Part shown: piece after piece, positions 8,367 to 17,847 of the stretch | How the letters are laid out: each line of letters starts with the position of its first letter | How positions within the stretch are numbered: position 1 is the stretch's first letter | Assembly: GCF_000442275.2 (NCBI RefSeq) | Contig: NZ_KE557312.1 | Location: 248,001-312,000, forward strand | Direction: 5' to 3' | Source of the DNA: Litoreibacter arenae DSM 19593 | GTDB taxonomy: Bacteria > Pseudomonadota > Alphaproteobacteria > Rhodobacterales > Rhodobacteraceae | DNA: 64,000 nucleotides | Program-made: the position numbers and the translations under genes | The notes under the pieces: model-generated | What the model was told of the DNA's origin: nothing | The model's input: only the letters and a program-made list of their open reading frames with translations | Database searches by the model: none

Positions 8367-9377
8367 CTAGAGATCAATATCCAGTGTGACCGGAAAATGG
8401 TCTGAGGCCATTAGCAGCGCGTCGCGTAACTCTGGCGCGTTCCAGCATTCAGGGTCGTCGAACGGGTGCCAAATGTGCCATTTCGGGCTTTTCGCCGCGA
8501 GATCGGGCGACACCATGATGTAGTCGAGCAAGGCGTTCAGATACCGCTTCTCGGGGCGGACGTAGAACCGCGATGTCGTTGGGCGTGCGCCGAACGGCTG
8601 TGTCATGACTGCCTCGGCATGTGGATCGAACAAGAGCTGTTCGGGCTCCCCGGAGCGGCCCAGCACAATTTCGACGCCGGAGCGCCCGAAGAGCTTCTCG
8701 TAGCTGTCCAAACCGGGGCCGTCGTTGAAGTCGCCCAGCACGATGATCGGGTCGCCGGCGGTCAGGTGTTCCTCCACGCGGGAGCGGAGCCAGATACACT
8801 GGGCCAGTTGCTTGCGGCGGTTGGCGATGGATATGCGCATCGCGTCGGCATCGCCTTTAGCACCGTGGGGGGCTTTTGACTTCAGGTGCGCGCCGATCAT
8901 GCGCAGCTCGAACCCCGAAGCAGTCGTGAGCGCCACTTCAAGCGGAGGCTTGGAGAACACCACGTCGTCCATCTTGGCGTCGATGTCGAGATCCATGCGA
9001 AAGGTGCTGTCGAACCGTGGGGCGGTGTCGGAATGTCCGGGATCATGGCGGGCACTTACGATTGCCGGATCATAAAGCAACGCGATCTCTTGCTGGGTCT
9101 CGTTTGCAAAGCCGACGAGAGCGGCGGTTGTGCGCAAACCGAAATGCTCGGCAAAGTTTTCAAGCGCCACGCGGCCGGACCGCGTTGGAGAGCTGTCCGG
9201 CGCCTCGATCACCATGATAGCATCTGCGTCTATGGCTTGAAAAATCAGCCCCAAAGCCTGGGCCTGCATCGCTTTCGTGACATTGTGGCGGGACGACCAA
9301 CTGTCATCATGGACCAATTCGTTGCGGTCGTCGAAAAGGTAGCTGAACCATTCGACGTTGTAGGTTGCGATTCTCAC
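8367..9377 (-). CDS. Endonuclease/exonuclease/phosphatase (EEP) family protein
   Basis: 336 aa from a GTG start. The EEP (DNase I-like) fold is shown by RIATYNVEWF at the N-terminus, IMVIEAPD, a catalytic IVLGDFNDGPG near residue 220, LLDYIMVSPDL and a terminal ASDHFPVTLDI. These hold the metal-binding Asn/Glu and catalytic Asp/His. There is no signal peptide, so it is probably cytoplasmic. GTG at 9377 is preferred because it overlaps the upstream TGA by four bases (GTGA); an in-frame ATG lies 12 codons earlier. Substrate (DNA or a phosphoester) cannot be told. Confidence 0.8.
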   Translation of the reverse strand: MRIATYNVEWFSYLFDDRNELVHDDSWSSRHNVTKAMQAQALGLIFQAIDADAIMVIEAPDSSPTRSGRVALENFAEHFGLRTTAALVGFANETQQEIALLYDPAIVSARHDPGHSDTAPRFDSTFRMDLDIDAKMDDVVFSKPPLEVALTTASGFELRMIGAHLKSKAPHGAKGDADAMRISIANRRKQLAQCIWLRSRVEEHLTAGDPIIVLGDFNDGPGLDSYEKLFGRSGVEIVLGRSGEPEQLLFDPHAEAVMTQPFGARPTTSRFYVRPEKRYLNALLDYIMVSPDLAAKSPKWHIWHPFDDPECWNAPELRDALLMASDHFPVTLDIDL

Positions 9378-10063
9378 GCGACGGGTTCTCGCTCGGCCAG
9401 AATTTCTTCCCACGCGGCATTTATGCGGATCAGGCGCTTTTCGGCCATCCTCACCGCTTCGCGCGGCACGCCGCGCGCGGCCATGATGTCGGGGTGGCTG
9501 TCCTTGACGAGTTTACGCCATTGCTTGCGAATGTCTTCCAGCGCCATTTCCGGTGACGCATCCAGCACGGCATAGGGGTCCGGGGCCGCGTCCGGTACGA
9601 AACGCGCCCGCAAGCACCGGAACTCCGCGTCGGTGATCTTGAAAATTCTGGCGACGGCCAGAAGGAAATCGTCCTCCAGCGGGTGGTAGTTGCCGTCCGC
9701 CACCGCGATGTGGAACAGGCCTTCCATCAAGTCATAGAGCGTTGCGTGGTTGTCGTCGAACAGCGCTGCGATCTTGCGCGCGTAATCGTCGAACCCCGCA
9801 ACGTCCTGACGCGCCAGATTGAAGAGCCTTGCCGCGTGCGCTTCATCCTCTGCGGGGATGGAGAAGACCTCGCGGAAAGCGGCAACCTCGTCACGGGTTA
9901 CGCGCCCGTCCGCCTTTGCCATTTTTGCACCGAGAGCGATAACGGCGATTGTGAAGCCTACACGGCGTTCGGGCGGGGTGCGCAGGCGCTCGAACACCGC
10001 CGACAGGCCTTCGCCTGCGGCCAGTGCAGCGAGTGCGTTGGATATGCGAGTCCAGACTGACAT
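9374..10063 (-). CDS. TerB-like / J-domain co-chaperone (DjlA/DjiA type)
   Basis: 229 aa. Residues ~30-145 form an all-helical TerB-like domain with two acidic repeats (KMAKADGRVTRDEV and IAVADGNYHPLEDDFL), which may bind metal. Residues ~165-225 are a J domain (DPYAVLDASP... KLVKDSHPDIMAARG) with the essential HPD, so it should stimulate DnaK ATPase. Unlike DjlA it has no N-terminal membrane span. It is translationally coupled to the downstream EEP gene. Confidence 0.82.
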   Translation of the reverse strand: MSVWTRISNALAALAAGEGLSAVFERLRTPPERRVGFTIAVIALGAKMAKADGRVTRDEVAAFREVFSIPAEDEAHAARLFNLARQDVAGFDDYARKIAALFDDNHATLYDLMEGLFHIAVADGNYHPLEDDFLLAVARIFKITDAEFRCLRARFVPDAAPDPYAVLDASPEMALEDIRKQWRKLVKDSHPDIMAARGVPREAVRMAEKRLIRINAAWEEILAEREPVA

Positions 10064-10095
10064 GCGGTCAATACTAAACCAGCCGGTTCAGCTTG

Positions 10096-10587
10096 TCAGA
10101 CAAATTTCTGCATCAGCACAAGGTCAATGTAACGGTCAAATTTATAACCCGCCTCAGGGATCAGGCCGACATGTGCAAAGCCGAGTTTTTCGTGAAATTT
10201 TATGGCGTTGGCGTTTTCTGCCGATACGCCTGCGATCAAGCTATGCACACCTGTGGCTCGCGCTTGTGCCACCAAAGCTTCGACCAAGGCACGGCCAATA
10301 CCCCGACCATGCCATTCGGGCGCGACATGGACCGTGATTTCAGCGGTACGTGCATAGCCCGCGCCCGACCGGAAGGGGCCGAGTTTCGCGTAGCCGACGA
10401 CTGATCCGTCGCGATCTGCGATCAGATAGGGCCGCTCTTGGCGCTCATTCTCCGACAATGCTTTGAGCAAGTCCGCTTCGCTAAGCGGCGTAGGTGTGAA
10501 GGTAATTGTGGTGTCTGATATGATCGGATTAAGGATACCTGCAATGCTCGCCACGTCTTCGCTGCGGACGGGACGTATCACCGTCAT
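10096..10587 (-). CDS. GNAT N-acetyltransferase (phosphinothricin-acetyltransferase-like)
   Basis: 163 aa single GNAT domain. It opens with TVIRPVRSEDVASIAGILNPII, which matches the PAT/YncA subfamily. Acetyl-CoA motif A is VAPEWHGRGIGRALVEALV near residues 90-108, and FHEKLGFAHVGLIPEAGYKFDRYIDLVLM is the usual C-terminus. Homologues acetylate small amines such as phosphinothricin, methionine sulfoximine or sulfone. It overlaps the upstream VOC gene by four bases, so the pair is coupled. Confidence 0.82.
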   Translation of the reverse strand: MTVIRPVRSEDVASIAGILNPIISDTTITFTPTPLSEADLLKALSENERQERPYLIADRDGSVVGYAKLGPFRSGAGYARTAEITVHVAPEWHGRGIGRALVEALVAQARATGVHSLIAGVSAENANAIKFHEKLGFAHVGLIPEAGYKFDRYIDLVLMQKFV

Positions 10588-11207
10588 GTCAGGACGCGCC
10601 GTCCTTGCGGGGTGTCGAAACTGGCTGAAAGGCTCGGCGTCGCAGATGTTTCAAACAACAAGGTGTCGCGCGGCAGAAGCGGTGCTAGAGCCGCCGCCAT
10701 TTCCTCCGCTTGCGGGTGTTGTAGAACCAGCGAGCCCAACCTGACTCCTTGATCCGGCAGCGATGCCGCAGGGTGCATTGGGCCGTGCCACTGGATCAAT
10801 GCTGGCGCCCAGCCGTCCCAAGGCAGAACACCGTCATCGGGGATCGCCATTGTCCAGCGGAAATAGCCCCGCTGCAAGTCAACGGGTTCGCCAAACCCGC
10901 TTGGCAAAGCTGCCAGAGCCGCATCAAGGTCGTCGGTCGCCAAAATCCAGTTCGTCAGGCGCGGCGGGCCGGTGAAATTGTCGAGGTTGAACCAACGCGG
11001 CCTGTCTGGCGCAGGGGCGTCCGGATTGATCGTGATGACTTCAAAATATACCTCTGGTCCCAGCGACAAGAGTTTGTTGTGGGTGCCCATCTGCGGATGC
11101 TCGCCGCGCGTGGCAAGCTCGACGCCGAGGACGTCCTCGACCAACGCGGCACCAGCTTCGAGTGTTTCTGCCGCAAGGGCGAGGTGATCCAGTCTGAGAA
11201 GGTTCAT
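10584..11207 (-). CDS. VOC / glyoxalase-like domain protein
   Basis: 207 aa. The start MNLLRLDHLALAAETLEAGAALVEDVLGV is a typical vicinal-oxygen-chelate first module with a His metal ligand. The rest (THNKLLSLGPEVYFEVITI) fits the Glyoxalase_3-like subfamily. It is probably a cytoplasmic metalloenzyme or binding protein of unknown substrate. It is transcribed with the GNAT gene and is divergent from the 5-FCL gene across 65 bp. Confidence 0.75.
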   Translation of the reverse strand: MNLLRLDHLALAAETLEAGAALVEDVLGVELATRGEHPQMGTHNKLLSLGPEVYFEVITINPDAPAPDRPRWFNLDNFTGPPRLTNWILATDDLDAALAALPSGFGEPVDLQRGYFRWTMAIPDDGVLPWDGWAPALIQWHGPMHPAASLPDQGVRLGSLVLQHPQAEEMAAALAPLLPRDTLLFETSATPSLSASFDTPQGRRVLT

Positions 11208-11272
11208 GTCTCTACGTTAGGCACGGAATGCGGCTCTTGCCAAGAGGGCGAGAGCAGGGCAACAACACTGTC

Positions 11273-11860
11273 ATGAGTGATCTGACCGAAGTTAAAACCC
11301 TTGCCCGCAAAGCGGCGTTCGCGCGCCGAGAGGCAGTTAAAACGCCCCAGCGGGACGCGGCGGCGGCGGAGCATCTTTTGAAAGCGGTTCTCCCTCACAA
11401 AGGCCGACCATTGTCCGGCTTCCTGCCTATTCGCACCGAGATTGATCCCGTGCCCGTCATGGCTGCGATGGCCGCGTGGGGGCCGGTTTGCGTGCCCGTC
11501 ATCAAGGGCAAAGGACAGCCTTTGGAGTTTCACCGCTGGGAGCCGGGGTGCGAGATGGTCGATGGCGGCTTCGGCACATTTGTTCCCGCCAAGGCGGACG
11601 TGGTCGTGCCGCAAGTGTTGATCGTGCCACTGCTTGCGTTCGACCGCGCAGGTGGCCGCCTTGGATACGGTGGCGGCTTCTACGACCGCACGCTGGAGCA
11701 GTTGCGAAAAACACGCGAAGTCATAGCGATAGGCTACGCGTTCGCAGCTCAGGAGACACAGGATTTGCCGCTTGAGGCCACAGATCAACCTCTTGATCTG
11801 ATCGTGACGGACGAGGGCGTGTTGCAGCCGCAGGACAACCGCCCTAGGTCTGCTATATGA
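11273..11860 (+). CDS. 5-formyltetrahydrofolate cyclo-ligase
   Basis: 195 aa. It converts 5-formyl-THF and ATP to 5,10-methenyl-THF. The diagnostic signature is the phosphate loop GRLGYGGGFYDRTLEQL near residues 125-140. KAAFARREAV at the N-terminus and PLSGFLPIRTEIDP support the family. The start at 11273 (MSDLTEVKTLARK) is favoured over an in-frame ATG 15 codons earlier because the added residues look non-coding. It overlaps the next gene by four bases (ATGA). Confidence 0.9.
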   Translation: MSDLTEVKTLARKAAFARREAVKTPQRDAAAAEHLLKAVLPHKGRPLSGFLPIRTEIDPVPVMAAMAAWGPVCVPVIKGKGQPLEFHRWEPGCEMVDGGFGTFVPAKADVVVPQVLIVPLLAFDRAGGRLGYGGGFYDRTLEQLRKTREVIAIGYAFAAQETQDLPLEATDQPLDLIVTDEGVLQPQDNRPRSAI

Positions 11861-12678
11861 AGATTCTGTTTCTAGGTGATGTGATGGGGCGCGCCGGGCG
11901 TGCGGCCGTTGTCGAGCGGCTTGCCAAACTGCGCGCCGACTGGAAACTGGATTTTGTGGTTGTAAACGGGGAGAACGCCAGCTCCGGCGCTGGCTTAACC
12001 GGTGCCCACGCCAAGACACTTTTGGATGCGGGCGCGGACTGCCTGACGCTTGGGGATCACGCCTTCGACCAGCGTGACATGTTGCAATTCATCGAGACGG
12101 AGCCGCGCATTATCAGGCCGCTCAACTTCGCCAAGGACGCGCCGGGGCGCGGGCACGGCATCTTTGATGCGGGGCGGGGTCGTAAGATACTCGTCACTCA
12201 GGTTCTCGGGCAGGTGTTCATGAAGCGCCCGTTCGAGGACCCGTTTGGTAAGCTGGAACAAATCCTGAAGGCCCACCCGCGTGGCGGTATGGTGCAGGCG
12301 TCGCTTGTGGATGTGCATTGTGAGGCGACCTCCGAGAAAATGGCGATGGGCCACTGGTGCGACGGGCGGGCAAGCGTTTGCGTCGGAACGCACACCCATG
12401 TCCCCACCGCTGACGCGATGATATTGCCGGGCGGATGCGCATACTTGTCTGATGCGGGCATGTGCGGCGACTATCACTCCGTTATCGGAATGGAGAAAGC
12501 CGAGCCGATGCGCCGTTTTGTAACCGGAATGGTGAAAGGGCGGTTTTCGCCGGCCATGGAGGAGGCGACCCTATCAGGCGTCTATGTCGAGACCGACGAC
12601 CGCACGGGTGCCGCAACCCGTATCGAGCCAGTGCGTCAGGGCGGACGTCTGTCTCAATGCGGTCCCTTGCAGGGATGA
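11857..12678 (+). CDS. TIGR00282-type metallophosphoesterase (YmdB-like)
   Basis: 273 aa. The metal-binding pattern of the YmdB/TIGR00282 family is complete: LFLGDVMGRAGR, VVNGENASSGAG, LTLGDHAFDQRD, VDVHCEATSEK and VGTHTHVPTADA. Characterised YmdB hydrolyses 2',3'-cyclic nucleotides. It is cytoplasmic, with no signal peptide. Coupling to the 5-FCL gene is a common pairing in alphaproteobacteria. The exact substrate here is unproven. Confidence 0.88.
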   Translation: MKILFLGDVMGRAGRAAVVERLAKLRADWKLDFVVVNGENASSGAGLTGAHAKTLLDAGADCLTLGDHAFDQRDMLQFIETEPRIIRPLNFAKDAPGRGHGIFDAGRGRKILVTQVLGQVFMKRPFEDPFGKLEQILKAHPRGGMVQASLVDVHCEATSEKMAMGHWCDGRASVCVGTHTHVPTADAMILPGGCAYLSDAGMCGDYHSVIGMEKAEPMRRFVTGMVKGRFSPAMEEATLSGVYVETDDRTGAATRIEPVRQGGRLSQCGPLQG

Positions 12679-12815
12679 GCGTCGTTTGATTGCCCTAACA
12701 TGCCCGCTCGATACGCTATTCGCTTTGGGTTTTGGTGCCGTTCGCTATACTGCTCGACGGTCTTGCGTCTGTGCGGCCCGGTATACCTGCCGATCCTGAC
12801 TTCTTTGGAGACCTG

Positions 12816-14600
12816 ATGGAGCTTCTCGACCTTTCCCAAAATACGCGCGCTGTTCTTGCCCTGCTGGTCGTTCTGGGCATGTTCATTCTGTTCGTGCGGG
12901 AGACCTACCCGACCGAGGTCGTAGCCATTGCAGGCGCATCAGTGTTGCTCGCAACAGGCGTCCTACCCTACGATGCCGCGCTGTCCGTTTTGTCGAACCC
13001 TGCTCCCTGGACCATTGCGGCGATGTTCATCATCATGGGCTCGCTGGTGCGAACGGGCGCGCTGGAGTGGTTTACGCAGGTAGCCGACCGCAACGCGGCG
13101 CGGCGTCCCGCTCTGGCCCTGGCTGGAATGTTCGCCTTTGTGGTCATTTCGTCGGCAATCGTTTCCAACACACCTGTCGTTGTCGTCATGATCCCGGTCT
13201 TCGTGCAGCTGTCGCGGACCTTGGGCGTATCGGCATCAAAACTGCTTATACCCTTGTCCTATGCTGCGATATTGGGCGGCACGCTGACGCTTATCGGCAC
13301 CTCGACCAACTTGCTCGTCGACGGTGTAGCACGCAGCAATGGCTTGGCACCCTTCACCATTTTCGAGATCACGCCCTTGGGGATCGTATTGGTCGCGTGG
13401 GGGATGATCTACTTGCGGTTTATCGCGCCGCGCCTGCTGCCGGATCGGGACAGCATGGCGATGATGCTGTCGGACCGCTCGAAGATGAAGTTCTTTACAG
13501 AGGCCGCCATCCCGCCGGAAAGCAACCTGATCGGTCGGGACGTTCTCGACGTGCAGTTGTTCAAGCGCGAAGGCGTGCGGCTGGTCGACGTGGTGCGCGG
13601 GGACAGATCGCTTCGTCGTAACCTGCAAAACGTCACGCTGCAAACCGGCGATCGCGTGGTGCTGCGCACCGAGATGACGGAACTTCTGTCGCTGCAAAAC
13701 AACAAGGAACTGAAGCGGGTTGACCAGTTGTCGGCCGTCGAGACCTCCACGGTGGAAGTGCTGATCACACCGGGATGCAAGATGGTGGGCCGCTCTCTGG
13801 GCTCCATGCGCCTTCGTCGCCGTTACGGTGTGTACCCACTGGCGGTGCATCGCAGAAACCAGAATATAGGTCGCCAGCTGGATGAGCTGATCGTTCGGGT
13901 CGGCGACACGTTGCTGTTGGAAGGCGCGCAGGAGGACATCTCGCGCCTCGCCAACGATATGGAACTGGTGGACGTGTCGCATCCTTCCGCCCGAGCATAT
14001 CGCCGCTCGCACGCGCCGATTGCGATTGCTGCGCTGCTGGCGCTGGTCGCGTTGGCCGGTTTCGGTGTCGCGCCGATTTTCCTGCTGTCGATACTGGCTG
14101 TTGCGGTTGTGCTGTTGACCCGATGCATTGATGCAGACGAGGCATTCTCGCATGTCGATGGCAGTCTGCTGGCGCTTATTTTCGCGATGCTGGCCATCGG
14201 CGCGGCGCTTGAGGCATCTGGCGCAGTGACGCTCATCGTGGAAGCACTGGCACCTTGGATGATGAACCTGCCGCCGTTCTTCGTGATTTGGGGCATCTAC
14301 CTTCTGACATCCGTGCTGACCGAACTTGTGTCGAACAACGCGGTGGCCGTGGTTGTGACGCCGATTGCCATCGGGTTGGCATCTGCGATGGGGCTTGATC
14401 CGCGCCCCCTTGTGGTGGCGGTGATGATGGCCGCGTCTGCCAGCTTCGCCACGCCCATTGGCTACCAAACGAACATGCTGGTTTACGGCCCCGGCGGCTA
14501 TCGCTTTACGGACTTCATGCGCGTCGGAATTCCGCTGAACCTGTCGATTGGCCTGCTTGCATCTTTCGTCATTCCGATGATTTGGCCACTACAGATATAA
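12816..14600 (+). CDS. SLC13-family permease with two RCK_C domains
   Basis: 594 aa. N-terminal and C-terminal halves are hydrophobic transport modules with the paired SNT-type motifs (LIGTSTNLLVDG near residue 165; LVSNNAVAVVVTPIA near 500). Between them (about 210-390) lie two TrkA-C/RCK_C ligand-binding modules (for example IPPESNLIGRDVLDVQLFKREGVRLVDVVRG). This is the layout of DASS/sulfate-type anion transporters. The ATG at 12816, with GGAG upstream, is preferred over a start 28 codons earlier. Substrate (sulfate, tricarboxylate or other anion) is not determinable. Confidence 0.82.
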   Translation: MELLDLSQNTRAVLALLVVLGMFILFVRETYPTEVVAIAGASVLLATGVLPYDAALSVLSNPAPWTIAAMFIIMGSLVRTGALEWFTQVADRNAARRPALALAGMFAFVVISSAIVSNTPVVVVMIPVFVQLSRTLGVSASKLLIPLSYAAILGGTLTLIGTSTNLLVDGVARSNGLAPFTIFEITPLGIVLVAWGMIYLRFIAPRLLPDRDSMAMMLSDRSKMKFFTEAAIPPESNLIGRDVLDVQLFKREGVRLVDVVRGDRSLRRNLQNVTLQTGDRVVLRTEMTELLSLQNNKELKRVDQLSAVETSTVEVLITPGCKMVGRSLGSMRLRRRYGVYPLAVHRRNQNIGRQLDELIVRVGDTLLLEGAQEDISRLANDMELVDVSHPSARAYRRSHAPIAIAALLALVALAGFGVAPIFLLSILAVAVVLLTRCIDADEAFSHVDGSLLALIFAMLAIGAALEASGAVTLIVEALAPWMMNLPPFFVIWGIYLLTSVLTELVSNNAVAVVVTPIAIGLASAMGLDPRPLVVAVMMAASASFATPIGYQTNMLVYGPGGYRFTDFMRVGIPLNLSIGLLASFVIPMIWPLQI

Positions 14601-14701
14601 AGCGACGGCAGGTGCAATTATCCGGTTTTGTGAGGTTTTCCGGGATTTAACCTGCGAAGGGTAAGTTGTAAGCTGTGGATAACCAACCCGCCGGAGGTCA
14701 A

Positions 14702-15145
14702 ATGCGCGCCGTCACCTTTAGCCTTATCGCCGTCACCGCCTTCTCGGTTTCGGGCTGCGGATTCCTGCGCGATACCATCTTTGATCGAGGGGAGCCGTTT
14801 GAGGCTCCAGTGCTGCCACCCGAACGCCTGACACGCCCCGTGTCGGTCGAGTTGGAGGCCGACGCCGTTCTGGTGGCCATGGATGATGCAACGCAATGCC
14901 TTGGTGCCGCGGGCGCTGCGGGAATTGCGAATGGCTGGACAGGAACGCTGGTGGAGTGTCCGTATCCTTACACCTACGAGGTGGTCCTGGCCGCAGGCAC
15001 CTTGCCCGGTCGCGTGCTGTTGGAGGAGGTGATGGCTCCTGTGATCGTGGATGACACGACGGTGCCATTCCGCCCGCTTGCGGTTGTGACGATCACCGAC
15101 CCGAGCGGTCAATCCTACCGTTTCGAGAGCGGCGCAGGGTTCTAG
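14702..15145 (+). CDS. Putative lipoprotein
   Basis: 147 aa. The leader MRAVTFSLIAVTAFSVSGCG has a lipobox VSGC with C19 as the lipidation site. The rest is a small beta-rich domain of unknown fold (PVSVELEADAVLVAMDDATQCLGAAGAAG... FRPLAVVTITDPSGQSYRFESG). GGAGG sits five bases before the chosen ATG. It is sandwiched between two SLC13 permeases and is convergent with the second one, seven bases apart. Confidence 0.7.
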   Translation: MRAVTFSLIAVTAFSVSGCGFLRDTIFDRGEPFEAPVLPPERLTRPVSVELEADAVLVAMDDATQCLGAAGAAGIANGWTGTLVECPYPYTYEVVLAAGTLPGRVLLEEVMAPVIVDDTTVPFRPLAVVTITDPSGQSYRFESGAGF

Positions 15146-15151
15146 GCCAAC

Positions 15152-16933
15152 CTAAAGCGGCCAGAACGTCAGGATTGCCGGGATAGAGACGGCGACGACC
15201 AATATCTCCAGCGGCAAGCCCATACGCCAGTAATCCCCGAAGCTATAGCCGCCCGGACCAAGGATCAGCGTGTTGTTCTTGTGGCCGATCGGCGTCAGGA
15301 AGGCGCAGGACGCGGCGACCGCGACCGCCATCAGGAAGGGGTCGGGGTTCACTCCCAATGTCTGGGCCATGGTGATCCCCACCGGGGCCGCGACTATGGC
15401 GGTGGCCGTGTTGTTGAGCACATCGGACAACGTCATGGTGACCACCATCAAGATCGACAGCACAGCCCAAGCGGGCATGCCATCGGTTAGCCCCACCAAG
15501 GCCCCCGCAATCAATTCGGTCCCGCCAGAGGTTTGTAGCGCCGCGCCCAGCGGGATCATCGAGCCGAGCAGCACCACGACCGGCCATTCGATATGGGAGT
15601 ATAGTTCGGACAGCGGCACGATGCGGGCCAGCACGTAGGCCACCACGACAATGCCCAATGCGACAGGCAGATAGGTCAGACCGACCGACGCCGCCGCGAC
15701 CGCTGCGGCGAAGATGCCGATGGCCATCCACGTCTTTTTGTCTTGGGTGACAGCCAGACCGCGCGCTGCCAGTGGCAGAACACCCAGCCATTCTGTGACG
15801 TCATTCGCGTGGTCTTGTGGAACCAGCAGCAACAGTATGTCGCCGGGCTCGACAACGGTTTTGCGCACCTCTTCCTTGATTGTCTTGCCGCGTCGGGAGA
15901 TGCCCAACAGGACCGAGCGCTGTCGCCATGACAATCCGATACTCTGGGCTGTCTTGCCGTTGATACGGCTCTGCTCAGCGACCACAACCTCTATCACCTT
16001 GAGGCCATCGCCATCCGCGCGCAGGCGCTCTTCGCGTTTGGCGTCCGTAAAGTCCAGCGATAGCGTGGTGCGGAATTCATCCAGCGCATCGGGGGTCGCT
16101 TCCAGCACGAGCGTATCGCCGGTCTGCAACCTCGTATTCTGCGCCGTGCCGTAGCGCCGCTTGCCGTTTCTCACCAAACCAAGGATTGCGACGTCCGCCT
16201 TGTCGGCGTCTTCCCGCAACTCGCCAAGACGTTTGCCGATCAGCTTGGACTCTTCGGGCACCGTCAGTTCGGCGATGTAGTCGGCAAATTCATCCATTGG
16301 ATTGGACTGCTTGCCGTCTTGGTCAACTTGCGGGATCAGCCGCCAGCCGATAGCTGCAACGAAGATCAAACCGGCCAATGCCGTCACAACGCCCACAGGG
16401 GCGAAGTCGAACATTTTGAACGGCTCGCCCAGTATATCCCCGCGGATGGAGGCGATGATGATGTTGGGTGGTGTGCCGATCAGCGTCGCCATGCCGCCCA
16501 GAATGGTGGCGAAGGACAAAGGCATCAGCGACAGGCTTGGCGCACGCCCCGCCTTGCGGGCGGTCTGGATGTCGACGGGCATCAGCAGGCCCAATGCCGC
16601 GACGTTGTTCATGAATGCCGACAACACGCCGCCAATCGCCCCCATGATCGCGATATGCGCGCCGAGGGAGCGGGTGCTGTCCACCAAAGTCCGCGTGATC
16701 AGGAACACCGCGCCGGAGCGTACCAGCCCGGCCGAGACTACCAGCACCAGGGCCACCACAAGCGTTGCGGGATGCCCGAAGCCCTCGAAGGCCTGTGCCG
16801 GCTCCACGACGCCCAGCACCACACCGGCCATGAGTGCGGAGAAGGCGACAAGGTCGTAGCGCCAGCGGCCCCACAACAACAAAGCGAAGACGAAGCCGAA
16901 AAGCGAGAAGAGGATGATTTGATCTTGTGTCAT
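15152..16933 (-). CDS. SLC13-family permease with two RCK_C domains (second copy)
   Basis: 593 aa with the same architecture as the permease at 12816-14600. An N-terminal membrane half carries GTPPNIIIASIRG, two RCK_C modules follow (IPPE-like VPEESKLIGKRLGELREDA, and INGKTAQSIGLSWRQR), and the C-terminal membrane half has LNNTATAIVAAPVGI. About 11-12 membrane spans are expected. The two permeases are clearly related but diverged, and they point toward each other around a lipoprotein gene. Substrate is unknown. Confidence 0.82.
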   Translation of the reverse strand: MTQDQIILFSLFGFVFALLLWGRWRYDLVAFSALMAGVVLGVVEPAQAFEGFGHPATLVVALVLVVSAGLVRSGAVFLITRTLVDSTRSLGAHIAIMGAIGGVLSAFMNNVAALGLLMPVDIQTARKAGRAPSLSLMPLSFATILGGMATLIGTPPNIIIASIRGDILGEPFKMFDFAPVGVVTALAGLIFVAAIGWRLIPQVDQDGKQSNPMDEFADYIAELTVPEESKLIGKRLGELREDADKADVAILGLVRNGKRRYGTAQNTRLQTGDTLVLEATPDALDEFRTTLSLDFTDAKREERLRADGDGLKVIEVVVAEQSRINGKTAQSIGLSWRQRSVLLGISRRGKTIKEEVRKTVVEPGDILLLLVPQDHANDVTEWLGVLPLAARGLAVTQDKKTWMAIGIFAAAVAAASVGLTYLPVALGIVVVAYVLARIVPLSELYSHIEWPVVVLLGSMIPLGAALQTSGGTELIAGALVGLTDGMPAWAVLSILMVVTMTLSDVLNNTATAIVAAPVGITMAQTLGVNPDPFLMAVAVAASCAFLTPIGHKNNTLILGPGGYSFGDYWRMGLPLEILVVAVSIPAILTFWPL

Positions 16934-17051
16934 TCGCCATGTCTACCGGCCTTTGGCGCAGGCCGGAAGCGGGGAATGCGCGGCGGCATCTTGCGGATTG
17001 CATGACGCTTGAATAAAAGCGGGCCGATACCGCATTTAATGGGAGAGACCC

Positions 17052-17792
17052 GTGGCCGGCCACTCGAAATGGGCAAACATTCAACACCGTAAGGGGCGTC
17101 AGGATAAGCTGCGCTCCAAGCTGTTCTCGAAACTTGCCAAGGAAATCACCGTTGCTGCGAAAATGGGCGACCCCGACCCCGACAAGAACCCGCGCCTGCG
17201 TCTGGCGGTGAAGGAGGCCAAGTCGCAATCGGTTCCAAAGGACGTGATCGACCGCGCGATCAAGAAGTCGCAAGGCGGCGACGCCGAGAATTACGATGAG
17301 ATCCGCTACGAGGGCTACGGCCCCGGGGGTGTGGCTGTCATCGTCGAGACGATGACCGACAACAAGAACCGCACCGCGTCTACCGTGCGCTCCACCTTCA
17401 CGAAGAATGGCGGCAATCTGGGCGAGACGGGCTCTGTAGGCTTCATGTTCGACCGCAAGGGGCAGGTGATATATCCCGCCTCGGTGGGCGACGCGGACAC
17501 CGTGATGATGGCGGCAATTGAGGCGGGTGCCGAAGATTGCGAAAGCACCGAGGACGGGCACATCATCATTTGCGCCGACACCGACCTGAACGCGGTGGCA
17601 ACTGCGCTGGAAGCGGAGTTGGGCGAGTCGGAGTCGACCAAACTCATCTGGCAGCCGACCACGACGACGGAGCTGGATCTGGAAGGCATGACCAAGCTGA
17701 TGAAGCTGATTGATGCGTTGGAGGACGACGACGACGTCCAGACCGTCACGGCCAATTTCGAGGCCAGCGACGAGGTCATGAGCCAGCTCTGA
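17052..17792 (+). CDS. YebC/PmpR family protein
   Basis: 246 aa from a GTG start. The N-terminus [26 protein letters not shown] is the YebC hallmark, and the [15 protein letters not shown] and [22 protein letters not shown] motifs follow. Family members act as transcriptional regulators, and recent work links some of them to relief of ribosome stalling at proline stretches. GGGAGA lies seven bases upstream of the GTG. A strong terminator follows. Confidence 0.93.
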   Translation: MAGHSKWANIQHRKGRQDKLRSKLFSKLAKEITVAAKMGDPDPDKNPRLRLAVKEAKSQSVPKDVIDRAIKKSQGGDAENYDEIRYEGYGPGGVAVIVETMTDNKNRTASTVRSTFTKNGGNLGETGSVGFMFDRKGQVIYPASVGDADTVMMAAIEAGAEDCESTEDGHIIICADTDLNAVATALEAELGESESTKLIWQPTTTTELDLEGMTKLMKLIDALEDDDDVQTVTANFEASDEVMSQL

Positions 17793-17819
17793 GTCAACTT
17801 TAGAGACACCTCATACATG

Positions 17820-17847
17820 GGGCGCGGCTTACGGCTGCGCCCTTTCT
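17820..17847 (+). terminator. Terminator after yebC
   Basis: GGGCGC (17820-17825) pairs with GCGCCC (17837-17842), extended inward by a G-U and two GC pairs, and is followed by TTTCTCT. It lies between the convergent yebC and argP genes. Confidence 0.8.

Noticed and set aside
11208-11272. 6S RNA next to the 5-FCL gene
   Set aside because: The gap is only 65 bp, too short for 6S RNA.
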